From Caballeronia humi (GTDB taxonomy: Bacteria; Pseudomonadota; Gammaproteobacteria; Burkholderiales; Burkholderiaceae): a stretch of 64,000 nucleotides of DNA. Positions 25,843 to 33,779 of this stretch are shown piece by piece; the stretch's first letter is position 1; every line of letters begins with the position of its first letter. Below the pieces are notes generated by a model that ran no database searches, was not told the DNA's origin, and saw only the letters and a program-made list of their open reading frames with translations. The DNA is taken from NCBI RefSeq assembly GCF_001544475.1, contig NZ_FCNW02000021.1, forward strand, positions 1 to 64,000. The letters are read 5' to 3'. Position numbers and translations under genes: made by a program.

Positions 25843-26778
25843 TTACGTGCGCGTCGAACGCGAGACTGTGCGGCTCGTGCGGCCGTCGATGCTGACCGGC
25901 ACGTCGCCGCTCACCGTCGCGCGGCGCACGACGCGGTGCGCATCGGCGTAATCGGCGACGGCATAGTGCTGCGTTGCGCGGTTGTCCCAGATCGCGACGT
26001 CGCCTTGCGTCCAGCGCCAGCGCACGGTGTTCTCGAGACGCGTAACGTGGTCCTGGAAGAGTTCGAGCAGGCGATCGGAATCATGCTGCGACAGCCCGAC
26101 GAAGCGCTGCACGAAATGCCCGAGCACGAGGCTGCGCTCGCCCGTCTCCGGATGCACGCGCACGACCGGATGTTCGGTCTCGTAGAGCGTCGAGGTGAAC
26201 GCCTTGCGATATTCGAGTTCCGCGTCGGTGGCGGGCGTCGCGCGGGTCGCGGCGTAGTCGTAAGCGTTCGAATGCACGGCCCAGAGCGTATCGGCAAGGT
26301 TGCGCAGCGGCTCCGGCAGGTGCTGGTAGGCGGCGACCGTATTGGCCCACACCGTGTCGCCGCCGGCCGGGGGAATCACGACGCCGCGCAGGATCGAAAT
26401 CTTCGGATACGCATCGACGAACGTGACGTCGGTGTGCCACGAGTTCGCGCGCGTGCCGTGCTTCGAGTCGAGTTCGAGCAGACGGCTGCCGCTTGCCACC
26501 GATGCCACCGTCGGATGCGCGACGGTCTCGCCGAAGCGCGCGGCGAAGGCTTCCTGAGCGGCGTCGTCGAGGTGCGACTGGCCGCGGAAGAACAGCACCT
26601 TGTGCTCAAGCAGCGCGGCGTTGATGGCGCCGATGGTGGCGTCGTCGAGTTTGGCGTCAAGCGCCACGCCGCGTACTTCGGCACCGATGCGCCCGCCTAC
26701 CGGACGAACCTGCAATTGCGGTTGCTCGGGCGATCGTTGTGCCGTGGACGGATGCGAAAGAGTGGCTGTGCCGGTCAT
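25843..26778 (-). CDS. TauD/TfdA-family Fe(II)/2-oxoglutarate dioxygenase (AtsK-like)
   Basis: 311 residues. The iron facial triad is the HxD of NSWHTDVTFVDAYPK and the His of ATQHYAVADY; the 2-oxoglutarate-binding Arg is in VVRRATVSGD. The middle contains GGDTVWANTVAAYQHLPEPL. This group includes taurine dioxygenase and alkylsulfatase AtsK, which release sulfite or sulfate. GGAG precedes the ATG at 26778. It is the first gene of the six-gene operon, divergent from the esterase. Which ester or sulfonate it uses cannot be read directly. Confidence 0.88.
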   Translation of the reverse strand: MTGTATLSHPSTAQRSPEQPQLQVRPVGGRIGAEVRGVALDAKLDDATIGAINAALLEHKVLFFRGQSHLDDAAQEAFAARFGETVAHPTVASVASGSRLLELDSKHGTRANSWHTDVTFVDAYPKISILRGVVIPPAGGDTVWANTVAAYQHLPEPLRNLADTLWAVHSNAYDYAATRATPATDAELEYRKAFTSTLYETEHPVVRVHPETGERSLVLGHFVQRFVGLSQHDSDRLLELFQDHVTRLENTVRWRWTQGDVAIWDNRATQHYAVADYADAHRVVRRATVSGDVPVSIDGRTSRTVSRSTRT

Positions 26779-26956
26779 GCGGATCTCCGTTTGGGTCGAT
26801 TTTGTGGGGAGTCGTTCGCGGAAGACTGCTTCGCGATCGATGCATTGAAGCATCCACTGCGACCCGATCCAACGAAGCGATTCGACTATGCTTTTCATGT
26901 GAAGGGTCGATGGCATATGGGGGTTCGAGGTCTCTTCCCCCTAGTGCGATCATCGT

Positions 26957-26971
26957 GATATATTAAATATC
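26957..26971. promoter_or_regulatory. AT-rich near-palindrome in the divergent promoter region
   Basis: GATATATTAAATATC has 5-base symmetric arms and is the most AT-rich point between the sulfonate operon and the esterase gene. It is 31 bp before the esterase start, so it could be a -10 region or a regulator site. Nothing more can be supported. Confidence 0.3.
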
Positions 26972-27002
26972 AACGCTTCAGCGGACTTCAATCAGGGCCT
27001 CA

Positions 27003-27680
27003 ATGTTCGATCCATCGCTACTCGGCCGACTTTCCTTCACTCCCGCCGATCCGGTCAAAAGCCCGCTGCCGCCGGGCCGCAACCGTCTCGGCATCGCCGA
27101 TGAGCGCGACGCCGTGCTCTACGTTCCATCCGCACTCGATACGAATCGGCCGGTGCCGCTTTTCGTGATGTTTCATGGCGCGGGCGGTTTCCCGGAAAAA
27201 GTGCTGCCGTTCATCGAAGAACACGCCGAGCGCGAGAAATTCCTGATTCTTGCGTCGCACTCGATGTATCCGACCTGGGATATCGTGGTAGGCGGCAGCG
27301 GCCCGGATCTGGAGCGGTTGCAGCGGGCGCTCGTGGAAGTGACGTCGCGTTATTCGGTAGCGCCGGATCATCTGGCGTTTGCCGGATTCTCGGACGGAGC
27401 GAGCTATGCGCTCTCGATCGGCATTACCAACGGGGACATCGCGAGTCACGTGATCGCGCTATCGGGCGGTTTCATGTCGGTCTTCACGCAGGAGGGCGCG
27501 CCGAAGGTCTTCATCGCGCACGGCTTGAGCGACGAGCAACTGCCTGTCGAGACGAGCGCGCGCGTGAACGTGCAGAAGCTGAAGGCAGCGGGCTACAACG
27601 TGCGCTACATCGAGTTCAACGGGCCGCATGCGATCCAGCCGGCTATCGTGAGCATGGCAATCCAGTTCTTCCTCGACTAG
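27003..27680 (+). CDS. Alpha/beta-hydrolase esterase
   Basis: 225 residues of the phospholipase/carboxylesterase type. The oxyanion-hole region is VPLFVMFHGAGGFPEKVLPF, the nucleophile elbow is GFSDGASYA, the acid is likely the Asp in AHGLSDEQLPVET and the histidine that in EFNGPHAIQP. No signal peptide, so cytoplasmic. It is 13 bp upstream of the AAA ATPase gene and probably cotranscribed, a pairing I cannot tie to a known pathway. Confidence 0.82.
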   Translation: MFDPSLLGRLSFTPADPVKSPLPPGRNRLGIADERDAVLYVPSALDTNRPVPLFVMFHGAGGFPEKVLPFIEEHAEREKFLILASHSMYPTWDIVVGGSGPDLERLQRALVEVTSRYSVAPDHLAFAGFSDGASYALSIGITNGDIASHVIALSGGFMSVFTQEGAPKVFIAHGLSDEQLPVETSARVNVQKLKAAGYNVRYIEFNGPHAIQPAIVSMAIQFFLD

Positions 27681-27693
27681 CGGGAGTGCATGA

Positions 27694-29316
27694 ATGGATT
27701 TTGAAATACCGGAATCGCTGGTTCATCCGCTCCTCGCGATGATCGAATCGGGCTCGCCGCTCGCACGGCAACTGCATGAGCATGGCGCGTGTCACGGCAG
27801 GATGATGGTGTCGAGCGCGCTGTTCGATTCGAGGTCGCTCAACACGCTCTACTCGCTGAGCCGCGCGAACAACGAGAGTGCGCTGATGTTCCAGATGCTC
27901 GCGCTCGACAACATCCACAACGCGCCGCAGGCCCGGACGATTCCGTCGCTGGAGCATGTGGTGCCGGGCCTCATTGCGTATCTCGCGCGCGATGCGATCG
28001 ACGGCTGGCTCTATTGCCGCGCGAAAGACGCCACGCTGCTGCCGTGGCTCGTGCACCGCATGCGATACGTCGAGCCGGATCAGGGCGCGCCGTATGTCGT
28101 CATCGACATGCTGGCGAACACGATGCAGGCGGCCAACTCGCCGCGCGCCGACCCGCACATGCGCCACGCGGGCATGACGACCTCGCTCGTGATCTACCGT
28201 CACGACATCGTCGATCGCACGATTCCGGAGTTGCTCGCGGAGTTCGGCTTCTACAAGGAATGCGCGGAGTTCAAGCGCGAATACGAACGGCAGGCAGAGC
28301 GCTTCGTGAGGTTTCAGCCGCGCTTCGGCGGGCAGTTCGTCGTATCGAAGGCGGCTTTCACGATCGATGCAAAGGGCGTCGCCGAACTGACGCGCATCGT
28401 CGATGGCGTGAGCGCGAAGTGCGTCAACGACGAGGAGACGCTCGAGCGCCGCTTCCAGTTGACGGCCGACGCCGGCTTCTGGCGTGCGGCGAACATCGAG
28501 AGCGGCTTCGACGCGATCCCGCTGCATTGCTACCTCTGCCTGTTTCATCTGGAGTGGCATCGGCCTGTCTGGGCGCATGTGGCGCACGTCGCCGAGTATC
28601 GCTATCAGGCCGAACTGCGCGACAAGCTGGTGCTGCCGGTCCACCATCGCGACCTGATCGACATCCTCACGTCGAAGAGCGAGGTGCTCGTGCAGGACTT
28701 CGTCGCGGGCAAGTCGGGCGGCACGACGATCCTTTGCCAGGGCGCGCCCGGTCTCGGCAAGACGCTGACCGCCGAGGTCTATTCGGAGGTGGTCGGCAAG
28801 CCGCTGTATCGCGTGCATTCGGGGCAGCTCGGGACGACGGCGGCGTCGGTCGGCGCGACGCTGTCGGGCATCCTGCAGCGCGCGGTGCGCTGGGACGCGA
28901 TCCTGCTGCTCGACGAAGCCGACGTTTATATCCGACGCCGCGACAACGATCTTGAGCACAACGCGATCGTGGCGGAATTCCTGCGCACGCTGGAGTACTT
29001 CAACGGCCTGCTGTTCATGACGACCAACCGCATCGACGATGTCGACGATGCGATCCTGTCGCGCTGTATCGCGAAAATTCAGTACGAGATTCCGCCCGCG
29101 GCCGATGCGATCCGTCTGTGGAAACTGCTCGCCGGGCAACTGGGCGCGGACCTCGATGACGGCCTGATCGACATGCTGACGGCTGCGTATCCGAACGCGA
29201 GCGGACGGGATATCAAGGAACTGCTGAAGCTGACGACGCGCTATTGCCGCGCCAGGCAAATCCCGCTTTCGGAGGATGCGTTCAGGATGTGCGCGAGGTT
29301 TCGCGGGCATGCGTGA
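27694..29316 (+). CDS. AAA ATPase with unassigned N-terminal domain
   Basis: 540 residues. The C-terminal 210 residues form an AAA module: Walker A GAPGLGKT at about 350-357, Walker B AILLLDEADVYI at about 402-413, sensor-1 GLLFMTTNRIDDVDDAIL and an arginine-finger region LSRCIAKIQYEIPPAADAIR. The first 330 residues have no motif I recognise and no membrane helix; they include an acidic and aromatic segment, FDAIPLHCYLCLFHLEWHRP. Such proteins remodel or unfold partners, and the N-terminal half would choose the target. It follows the esterase and precedes the mxa operon, from which it is separated by 146 bp with a sigma-54 promoter. Confidence 0.8.
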   Translation: MDFEIPESLVHPLLAMIESGSPLARQLHEHGACHGRMMVSSALFDSRSLNTLYSLSRANNESALMFQMLALDNIHNAPQARTIPSLEHVVPGLIAYLARDAIDGWLYCRAKDATLLPWLVHRMRYVEPDQGAPYVVIDMLANTMQAANSPRADPHMRHAGMTTSLVIYRHDIVDRTIPELLAEFGFYKECAEFKREYERQAERFVRFQPRFGGQFVVSKAAFTIDAKGVAELTRIVDGVSAKCVNDEETLERRFQLTADAGFWRAANIESGFDAIPLHCYLCLFHLEWHRPVWAHVAHVAEYRYQAELRDKLVLPVHHRDLIDILTSKSEVLVQDFVAGKSGGTTILCQGAPGLGKTLTAEVYSEVVGKPLYRVHSGQLGTTAASVGATLSGILQRAVRWDAILLLDEADVYIRRRDNDLEHNAIVAEFLRTLEYFNGLLFMTTNRIDDVDDAILSRCIAKIQYEIPPAADAIRLWKLLAGQLGADLDDGLIDMLTAAYPNASGRDIKELLKLTTRYCRARQIPLSEDAFRMCARFRGHA

Positions 29317-29325
29317 GGCGGGTTT

Positions 29326-29367
29326 CAGAGTGTGTCACCGTTAAGTTTGCGATTACGTGACACTCTG
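29326..29367. promoter_or_regulatory. Inverted repeat, candidate upstream activator site
   Basis: CAGAGTGTGTCAC (29326-29338) and GTGACACTCTG (29357-29367) form an inverted pair with an 18-bp spacer and a 2-base bulge. It ends 48 bp before the -24 element of the sigma-54 promoter, within reach of an enhancer-binding activator. There is no T-run after it, so a terminator role is less likely. Confidence 0.45.
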
Positions 29368-29414
29368 TGCTTTCCTGGCGCGCGCGACGGGCTTCTCACG
29401 CCGGCCGCATCGAC

Positions 29415-29430
29415 TGGCATGACACTTGCC
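29415..29430 (+). promoter_or_regulatory. Sigma-54 (RpoN) promoter of the mxa operon
   Basis: TGGCATGACACTTGCC matches the -24/-12 consensus TGGCAYR-N4-TTGCW, with GG and GC at the exact required spacing. The mxaR start codon is 33 bp after its end, giving a short leader. Confidence 0.7.
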
Positions 29431-29452
29431 TGTCAGCTTGGCCGCTGACAGG
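29429..29452. repeat. Perfect 9-bp inverted repeat at the mxaR transcription start
   Basis: CCTGTCAGC, spacer TTGGCC, GCTGACAGG. It overlaps the -12 element end and reaches the mxaR ribosome site (GGGAG, 29451-29455). It may be an operator or an RNA hairpin limiting translation. Confidence 0.5.
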
Positions 29453-29462
29453 GAGAAGCCCG

Positions 29463-30482
29463 ATGTTGTCTGACGAAGCGTTGCAGGACTGGCGCAGCAA
29501 CGCGCTGCAGCTCGAAGCGGCGGTTGCGCAGGCGGTCATCGGCCAGCCGCAGGTGACGCGCCTCATCACCGTGGCGCTCTTCGCGCGCGGACATGTGCTG
29601 CTCGAAGGCGACGTCGGCGTCGGGAAGACCACACTGCTGCGTGCGTTCGCCCGGGCGATCGGCGGCGAGTTCGAGCGCGTCGAGGGCACCATCGACCTGA
29701 TGCCAGGCGATCTCATCTATCACACCTATGTCGATGCCGAGGGCGCGCCGCGCATCGATCCCGGCCCGCTGCTGCGTCATGGCGAGCGCCTCACGACGTT
29801 CTTCTTCAACGAGATCAACCGCGCGCGGCCGCAGGTGCAATCGCTCCTGCTGCGCGCAATGGCGGAGCGTTCCGTGTCCGCGTTCAATCGCGAGCATCAC
29901 TTTCCGCACATGACAGTGTTCGCGGATCGCAACAAGGTCGAGAAGGAAGAGACCTTCGAGCTGGCGTCCGCCGCGCGCGACCGCTTCATGTTCGAGCTGA
30001 ACATGACGACGCCACCCGAGCCCGCGATCCGCAGCCGCCTCGTCTTCGATCCGCATTTCCATGACGTCGATACGGTGCTGGAACAGGTGCCTGACGGGAT
30101 GTTCGCGTGGCGCGAGTTGAACGCGGCGGCGGCGTCGATCCAGCGCAGCGTGCGCGCGAGTGAAACCATCGAACGATACGTGCTGCAACTCTGGGAAGCG
30201 ACCGAACGGCCGTCGCAATACGGCATCGTGCTCGACGACGTCGATATGGACCGGCTCGTACTGGCCGGCGCGAGTCCGCGCGGAATGAGCGCGCTGGTGC
30301 GCGCCGCGCGCGTGGTCGCGTGGCTTGCGGGACGCACGCACCTGATCCCGGAGGACATTCACGCGGTGTTGCCGGCGGCGCTCGGTCATCGCGTGTTCTT
30401 CACGCCGATCTATGAACTGCGCCGCGCGGAACTCGCCGACGCGCTCGCGCAGGCGATCATGCTGCGCGTGGCCGCGCCCTGA
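29463..30482 (+). CDS. mxaR: MoxR-family AAA ATPase
   Basis: 339 residues. Walker A is GDVGVGKTTLLRAFARAIGG at about 49, MoxR-specific EGTIDLMPGDLIYHTYVDAE follows, Walker B is TTFFFNEINRARPQVQSLLL, with sensor region ATERPSQYGIVLDDVD. GGGAG precedes the ATG at 29463. MoxR ATPases act as chaperones with VWA proteins during metallo-enzyme maturation. The six-gene order ATPase, DUF58, MxaA-like, VWA, MxaK-like, VWA is that of mxaRSACKL, needed for calcium insertion into PQQ methanol dehydrogenase in methylotrophs. Confidence 0.85.
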   Translation: MLSDEALQDWRSNALQLEAAVAQAVIGQPQVTRLITVALFARGHVLLEGDVGVGKTTLLRAFARAIGGEFERVEGTIDLMPGDLIYHTYVDAEGAPRIDPGPLLRHGERLTTFFFNEINRARPQVQSLLLRAMAERSVSAFNREHHFPHMTVFADRNKVEKEETFELASAARDRFMFELNMTTPPEPAIRSRLVFDPHFHDVDTVLEQVPDGMFAWRELNAAAASIQRSVRASETIERYVLQLWEATERPSQYGIVLDDVDMDRLVLAGASPRGMSALVRAARVVAWLAGRTHLIPEDIHAVLPAALGHRVFFTPIYELRRAELADALAQAIMLRVAAP

Positions 30483-30497
30483 CGCGGCGGCTGCGCG

Positions 30498-31367
30498 ATG
30501 AGCCCGGCTCAGGAATTCCACTATCGGATGCCGTCGCAGGTGCACGGCTATCGTCCGGGATCGCATCACGGTTCGAGCATCGGCGGCGGACAGGCCTTCG
30601 CGACCCACGCACGCCTCTTCGATCACCCCGATCCGCGTCGCCTCGATCTGCGCGCCAGCTTGCGGCATCCGGGGCGCGAGTGGCTCGTGCGGCTGCATCG
30701 GCAGCGCTCGGCAGTAACGGTGCATGCGCTGGTGGACGTATCGGCATCGATGAGGTTCGGCTCGGCGCGCACCAAGCTCGACATTGCCGGCGATTTCGTC
30801 GATTCGCTGGGACGCAGTGCGTTTCGCGTGGGCGACCCGGTTGGCATGCTCGCATTTGATACTGCGTTGCGCGATGAACTGATGATGCCTCCGCGTCGTC
30901 ATCGAGGCGCGGGCGCGGCGATGCGCGCGTTGTTGCATGAAGGGAGCAGGCTGGCAGCGCGACGCGGCGGCAGCGGTGCGGCTGGACTGCGGCACGCGGC
31001 GGAACGACTTGGCGGCCGCGAAGGAATCGTGTTCGTCGTATCCGACTTTCACTGGCCACTCGATACCTTGCGCGGTTCGTTCGAGCTAATGGCTCCCGCG
31101 CTCGTCGTGCCGCTCGTCGTGTGGGATCCGGTCGAACTGGAAGCGCCATCGCGCAACGCGCTCCTGATGGTGCGCGATGCGGAGTCGCAGGAGCGGCGCG
31201 CGTTGTGGATGCGCCCCGCGCTGCGCATGCAATGGCGCGATGCGGTCCAGCATCGGCGCGCGCAGATCGATGAGTTGTGCCGCGCGCACGGCGTGCGTCC
31301 GCTGTATCTGAGCGGAACGTTCGATCCGGAGGCGCTGTCGCGATACTTCCTGGAGATGGCCGGATGA
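30498..31367 (+). CDS. mxaS: DUF58 protein MxaS
   Basis: 289 residues with a DUF58/VWA-like core: SAVTVHALVDVSASMRFGSA carries the metal-site DVSAS signature, followed by DFVDSLGRSAFRVGDPVGML and a later EGIVFVVSDFHWPLD. No membrane segment or signal, so cytoplasmic. It lies 15 bp after mxaR and overlaps mxaA by the ATGA junction. DUF58 proteins are the regular partners of MoxR ATPases. The assignment to MxaS rests on position in the six-gene order. Confidence 0.8.
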   Translation: MSPAQEFHYRMPSQVHGYRPGSHHGSSIGGGQAFATHARLFDHPDPRRLDLRASLRHPGREWLVRLHRQRSAVTVHALVDVSASMRFGSARTKLDIAGDFVDSLGRSAFRVGDPVGMLAFDTALRDELMMPPRRHRGAGAAMRALLHEGSRLAARRGGSGAAGLRHAAERLGGREGIVFVVSDFHWPLDTLRGSFELMAPALVVPLVVWDPVELEAPSRNALLMVRDAESQERRALWMRPALRMQWRDAVQHRRAQIDELCRAHGVRPLYLSGTFDPEALSRYFLEMAG

Positions 31368-32245
31368 TCGCGCGATGGGTCATCGTGATTGCCTTGATGG
31401 CGCTTCTGCCTCACGCGTTCGCGCAGCAATCGGCCGTCGCGACGACCGAGCAGCCGCGCAGTTTCGGCTACGTGCTCGGCGACGTGATGACGCAGCGCGT
31501 CTTGCTGCGCGCGGGCGGTCGACCGTTCGAACCGTCTGCGTTGCCGCCGCTGGAGCGCACCGGGGCGTGGCTCACGCGACGCGCGGCTGCGATCGAAACG
31601 GACGGCGCCGGGAACCGATGGCTCGTGCTCGAATATCAGGTGATCAACGCGCCGCAGACGCTCACTGCAATCGCGTTGCCTGCTGTGACGCTGATCAATA
31701 GCGCGTCCGGCGGCGCGGCACTTAGCGTTGCCGCATGGCCGGTGAGCGTGGCGCCGCTGACGCCTCGCAGCGCCTTCGCACAAGGCGCGCTGCAACCATT
31801 GCAGCCTGACCGGCAGCCCTCGCTGCTGCCGACGGCACCGCTGCAGAGGCGCTTGACTGTGTCGCTAGCGGCACTGGCGTTTGTCGCGTTCGCGTGGCTC
31901 GGATGGTGGTTGTGGCGCAATCGTCTCGATGCCTGCCAGATGCCTTTCGCGCGTGCGTGGCATGTGCTGAAGCGATTCGATCCGGCCCAGGTCGATCACG
32001 ATTCCGACGCTTGGCGCCAAGTCCATCGCGCACTGAACGATGTCGCCGGTCAAGCTCTCCATCCGGGCACGCTCGACGCTCTATTCGTCCGCGCGCCATA
32101 TCTTGAACCGATGCGCGCGCAGCTCGAACGCTTCTACGCGCACTCCGGCGAGCGGTTTTACGCCCTCGCGCCGGCGCGCGAGCGGTATCGGCTGCTGGAC
32201 TTGTGCCGCGATTTGCGCCGCCTCGAAAGGCGCCATCGACGATGA
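31364..32245 (+). CDS. mxaA: MxaA-like membrane-anchored protein
   Basis: 293 residues with a signal peptide (MIARWVIVIALMALLPHAFA-QQ), an extracytoplasmic domain of about 150 residues (RSFGYVLGDVMTQRVLLRAG), one membrane helix (LAALAFVAFAWLGWWLWR) and a cytoplasmic tail of about 110 residues. This layout fits MxaA, a protein needed for calcium loading of methanol dehydrogenase; sequence conservation in this family is low, so position in the operon is the main evidence. ATGA overlaps occur with both neighbours. Confidence 0.72.
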   Translation: MIARWVIVIALMALLPHAFAQQSAVATTEQPRSFGYVLGDVMTQRVLLRAGGRPFEPSALPPLERTGAWLTRRAAAIETDGAGNRWLVLEYQVINAPQTLTAIALPAVTLINSASGGAALSVAAWPVSVAPLTPRSAFAQGALQPLQPDRQPSLLPTAPLQRRLTVSLAALAFVAFAWLGWWLWRNRLDACQMPFARAWHVLKRFDPAQVDHDSDAWRQVHRALNDVAGQALHPGTLDALFVRAPYLEPMRAQLERFYAHSGERFYALAPARERYRLLDLCRDLRRLERRHRR

Positions 32246-33240
32246 CCGCCTCGTTCGGTTTCGCCTCGCCGTGGATGCTTGCGCTGCTTCCGCTTGCGTT
32301 GTTACCGCTCGCACCGCGCAGCAGCGACACGCTGCTGTACTCGCACGTCGCATGGTTGCCGCGTGACCGGCTGGGTCATGCCGCCGGCATCGCACTGCGT
32401 GTGCTCGCGGTGGTCACGATGCTGTTGATCGTGATCGGACTCGCCGATCCCCGCGAGACGGAAAAAGCGGTGACGCGTGTCGCGCGAGGCGCCGAGATCA
32501 TGGTGCTGATGGACCGGAGTTCGAGCATGGATGCGTTCGTTCCGCCGAAGAGCGTCTATGCGGCGGGCGCGATGGCGGGCGGCGAGTCGAAGAACGCGTC
32601 GGCGCGAGAGGTGCTCACGCGCTTCATCGAGAAACGCGGCAGCGACCGCGTCGGGTTCATGATGTTCGGCACGAGCCCGCTTCTCGTCTTGCCGCTTACC
32701 CGCGACAAGGAGGCGATCCGGAGCGCCGTGGCCAGCACCGGCATCGGACGGGGGATGCCGGATACGCGGCTCGATCGCGGGCTGCTCGCGGCCATCGGCC
32801 AGTTCGAACGGCGCGACTACAACGGCAATCGCGTGATCATCCTCGTCTCGGATGGCGGCGCGCATATCGATGCGCCGATGCGCTCGCGTATCGCGATGGG
32901 GCTCGCGCGCGAACGCATCACGGTGTATTTCATCTATCTGCGCAGCAGCGCGAACAGCACCGATCTGAACGCGATCACACCGGCCGACGAGTCGTCCGAG
33001 GAGGTCGAATTGCATCGCTATTTTCAGTCGCTGAAGACGCCTTATCGGCTTTACCAGACCGACGATTCGAGCGCGATGGCGGCGGCGATGGCAGAAATCG
33101 ATGCGCAGCAGAATTTTCCGGTTTCGTACGTCGAGCGTGTGCCCGAGAGAAGCCGCGGTACGTCGTTTTTTGCTCTGGCGTTGGCCGGCTGTGCGCTGCT
33201 GTTTGCGTTGCGATTTGCATTGTTGCGGAGTTGGTCATGA
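32242..33240 (+). CDS. mxaC: VWA-domain protein MxaC
   Basis: 332 residues: two N-terminal hydrophobic segments (WMLALLPLALLPLAP and IALRVLAVVTMLLIVIGLAD), a von Willebrand A domain with MIDAS motif DRSSS in EIMVLMDRSSSMDAF and the second site VIILVSDGGAHID, and a C-terminal membrane helix (FFALALAGCALLFALRFALL). Metal-dependent adhesion sites of this kind bind the substrates delivered to MoxR. The ATG at 32242 overlaps the mxaA stop. Confidence 0.8.
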   Translation: MTASFGFASPWMLALLPLALLPLAPRSSDTLLYSHVAWLPRDRLGHAAGIALRVLAVVTMLLIVIGLADPRETEKAVTRVARGAEIMVLMDRSSSMDAFVPPKSVYAAGAMAGGESKNASAREVLTRFIEKRGSDRVGFMMFGTSPLLVLPLTRDKEAIRSAVASTGIGRGMPDTRLDRGLLAAIGQFERRDYNGNRVIILVSDGGAHIDAPMRSRIAMGLARERITVYFIYLRSSANSTDLNAITPADESSEEVELHRYFQSLKTPYRLYQTDDSSAMAAAMAEIDAQQNFPVSYVERVPERSRGTSFFALALAGCALLFALRFALLRSWS

Positions 33241-33779
33241 GGCGGCGCGTCGTTCATGCGGGGTTCGCGGCGGCTGTGCTTTGTTGCGCCGCCTGGGCTG
33301 GATTCGAAGGCTGGCGTCTCGTCGATGCACAACGGAGCAATGCGGCTGTGATGCGTGCGGGTGCTGCGTCGGGTGTCGTCGGTCAATCGCCACGTGTGAA
33401 GCTTGCGCAAGCGGTTGCTCTATCGAAGGCAGGGCAGCGAGACGCGGCAGCGAAGCTCTACGAAGGGCTCATCACTAGCGCCGATCCTGACGAGATCGGG
33501 CGGGCCGCGCTATTTGATCTTGCGAACATGTATCTGCGCGAAGCGATCGCCGTGGGCGCGGGCAATCCGATCGCGTCGGCGCCGCTTGTCGAGCTTGCGA
33601 AGAATCGTTATCGCGAGTTGCTCCGCGCGAAACCCGACGACTGGGACGCACGCTATAACCTCGAACGCGCGCTGTGGCTGCAACCTGAGAGCGCGCAGGC
33701 TTTCGACGACGGACGCGAACCTTACGAGGTACGCCGCATGATCAAGGTGCCGGACGTCGCGCTTGGGGATTTGCCGTGA
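33237..33779 (+). CDS. mxaK: MxaK-like protein
   Basis: 180 residues, one N-terminal membrane segment (VVHAGFAAAVLCCAAWAGFE) and a helical domain resembling tetratricopeptide repeats (KLAQAVALSKAGQRDAAAKL; NRYRELLRAKPDDWDARYNL). It corresponds to MxaK, which sits between the two VWA genes in mxa operons and is required for active methanol dehydrogenase. Overlaps its neighbours by 4 bases on each side. The biochemical role of the family is not established. Confidence 0.7.
   Translation: MRRRVVHAGFAAAVLCCAAWAGFEGWRLVDAQRSNAAVMRAGAASGVVGQSPRVKLAQAVALSKAGQRDAAAKLYEGLITSADPDEIGRAALFDLANMYLREAIAVGAGNPIASAPLVELAKNRYRELLRAKPDDWDARYNLERALWLQPESAQAFDDGREPYEVRRMIKVPDVALGDLP

Noticed and set aside
27643..29310. 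Minus-strand open frame (555 codons) opposite the AAA ATPase
   Set aside because: Antisense shadow of a gene with clear Walker motifs; no ribosome site and an Arg/His-rich composition.
29326..29367. Rho-independent terminator after the AAA ATPase gene
   Set aside because: The arms have a bulge, the loop is 18 bases and no T-run follows. An activator site fits the sigma-54 promoter better.
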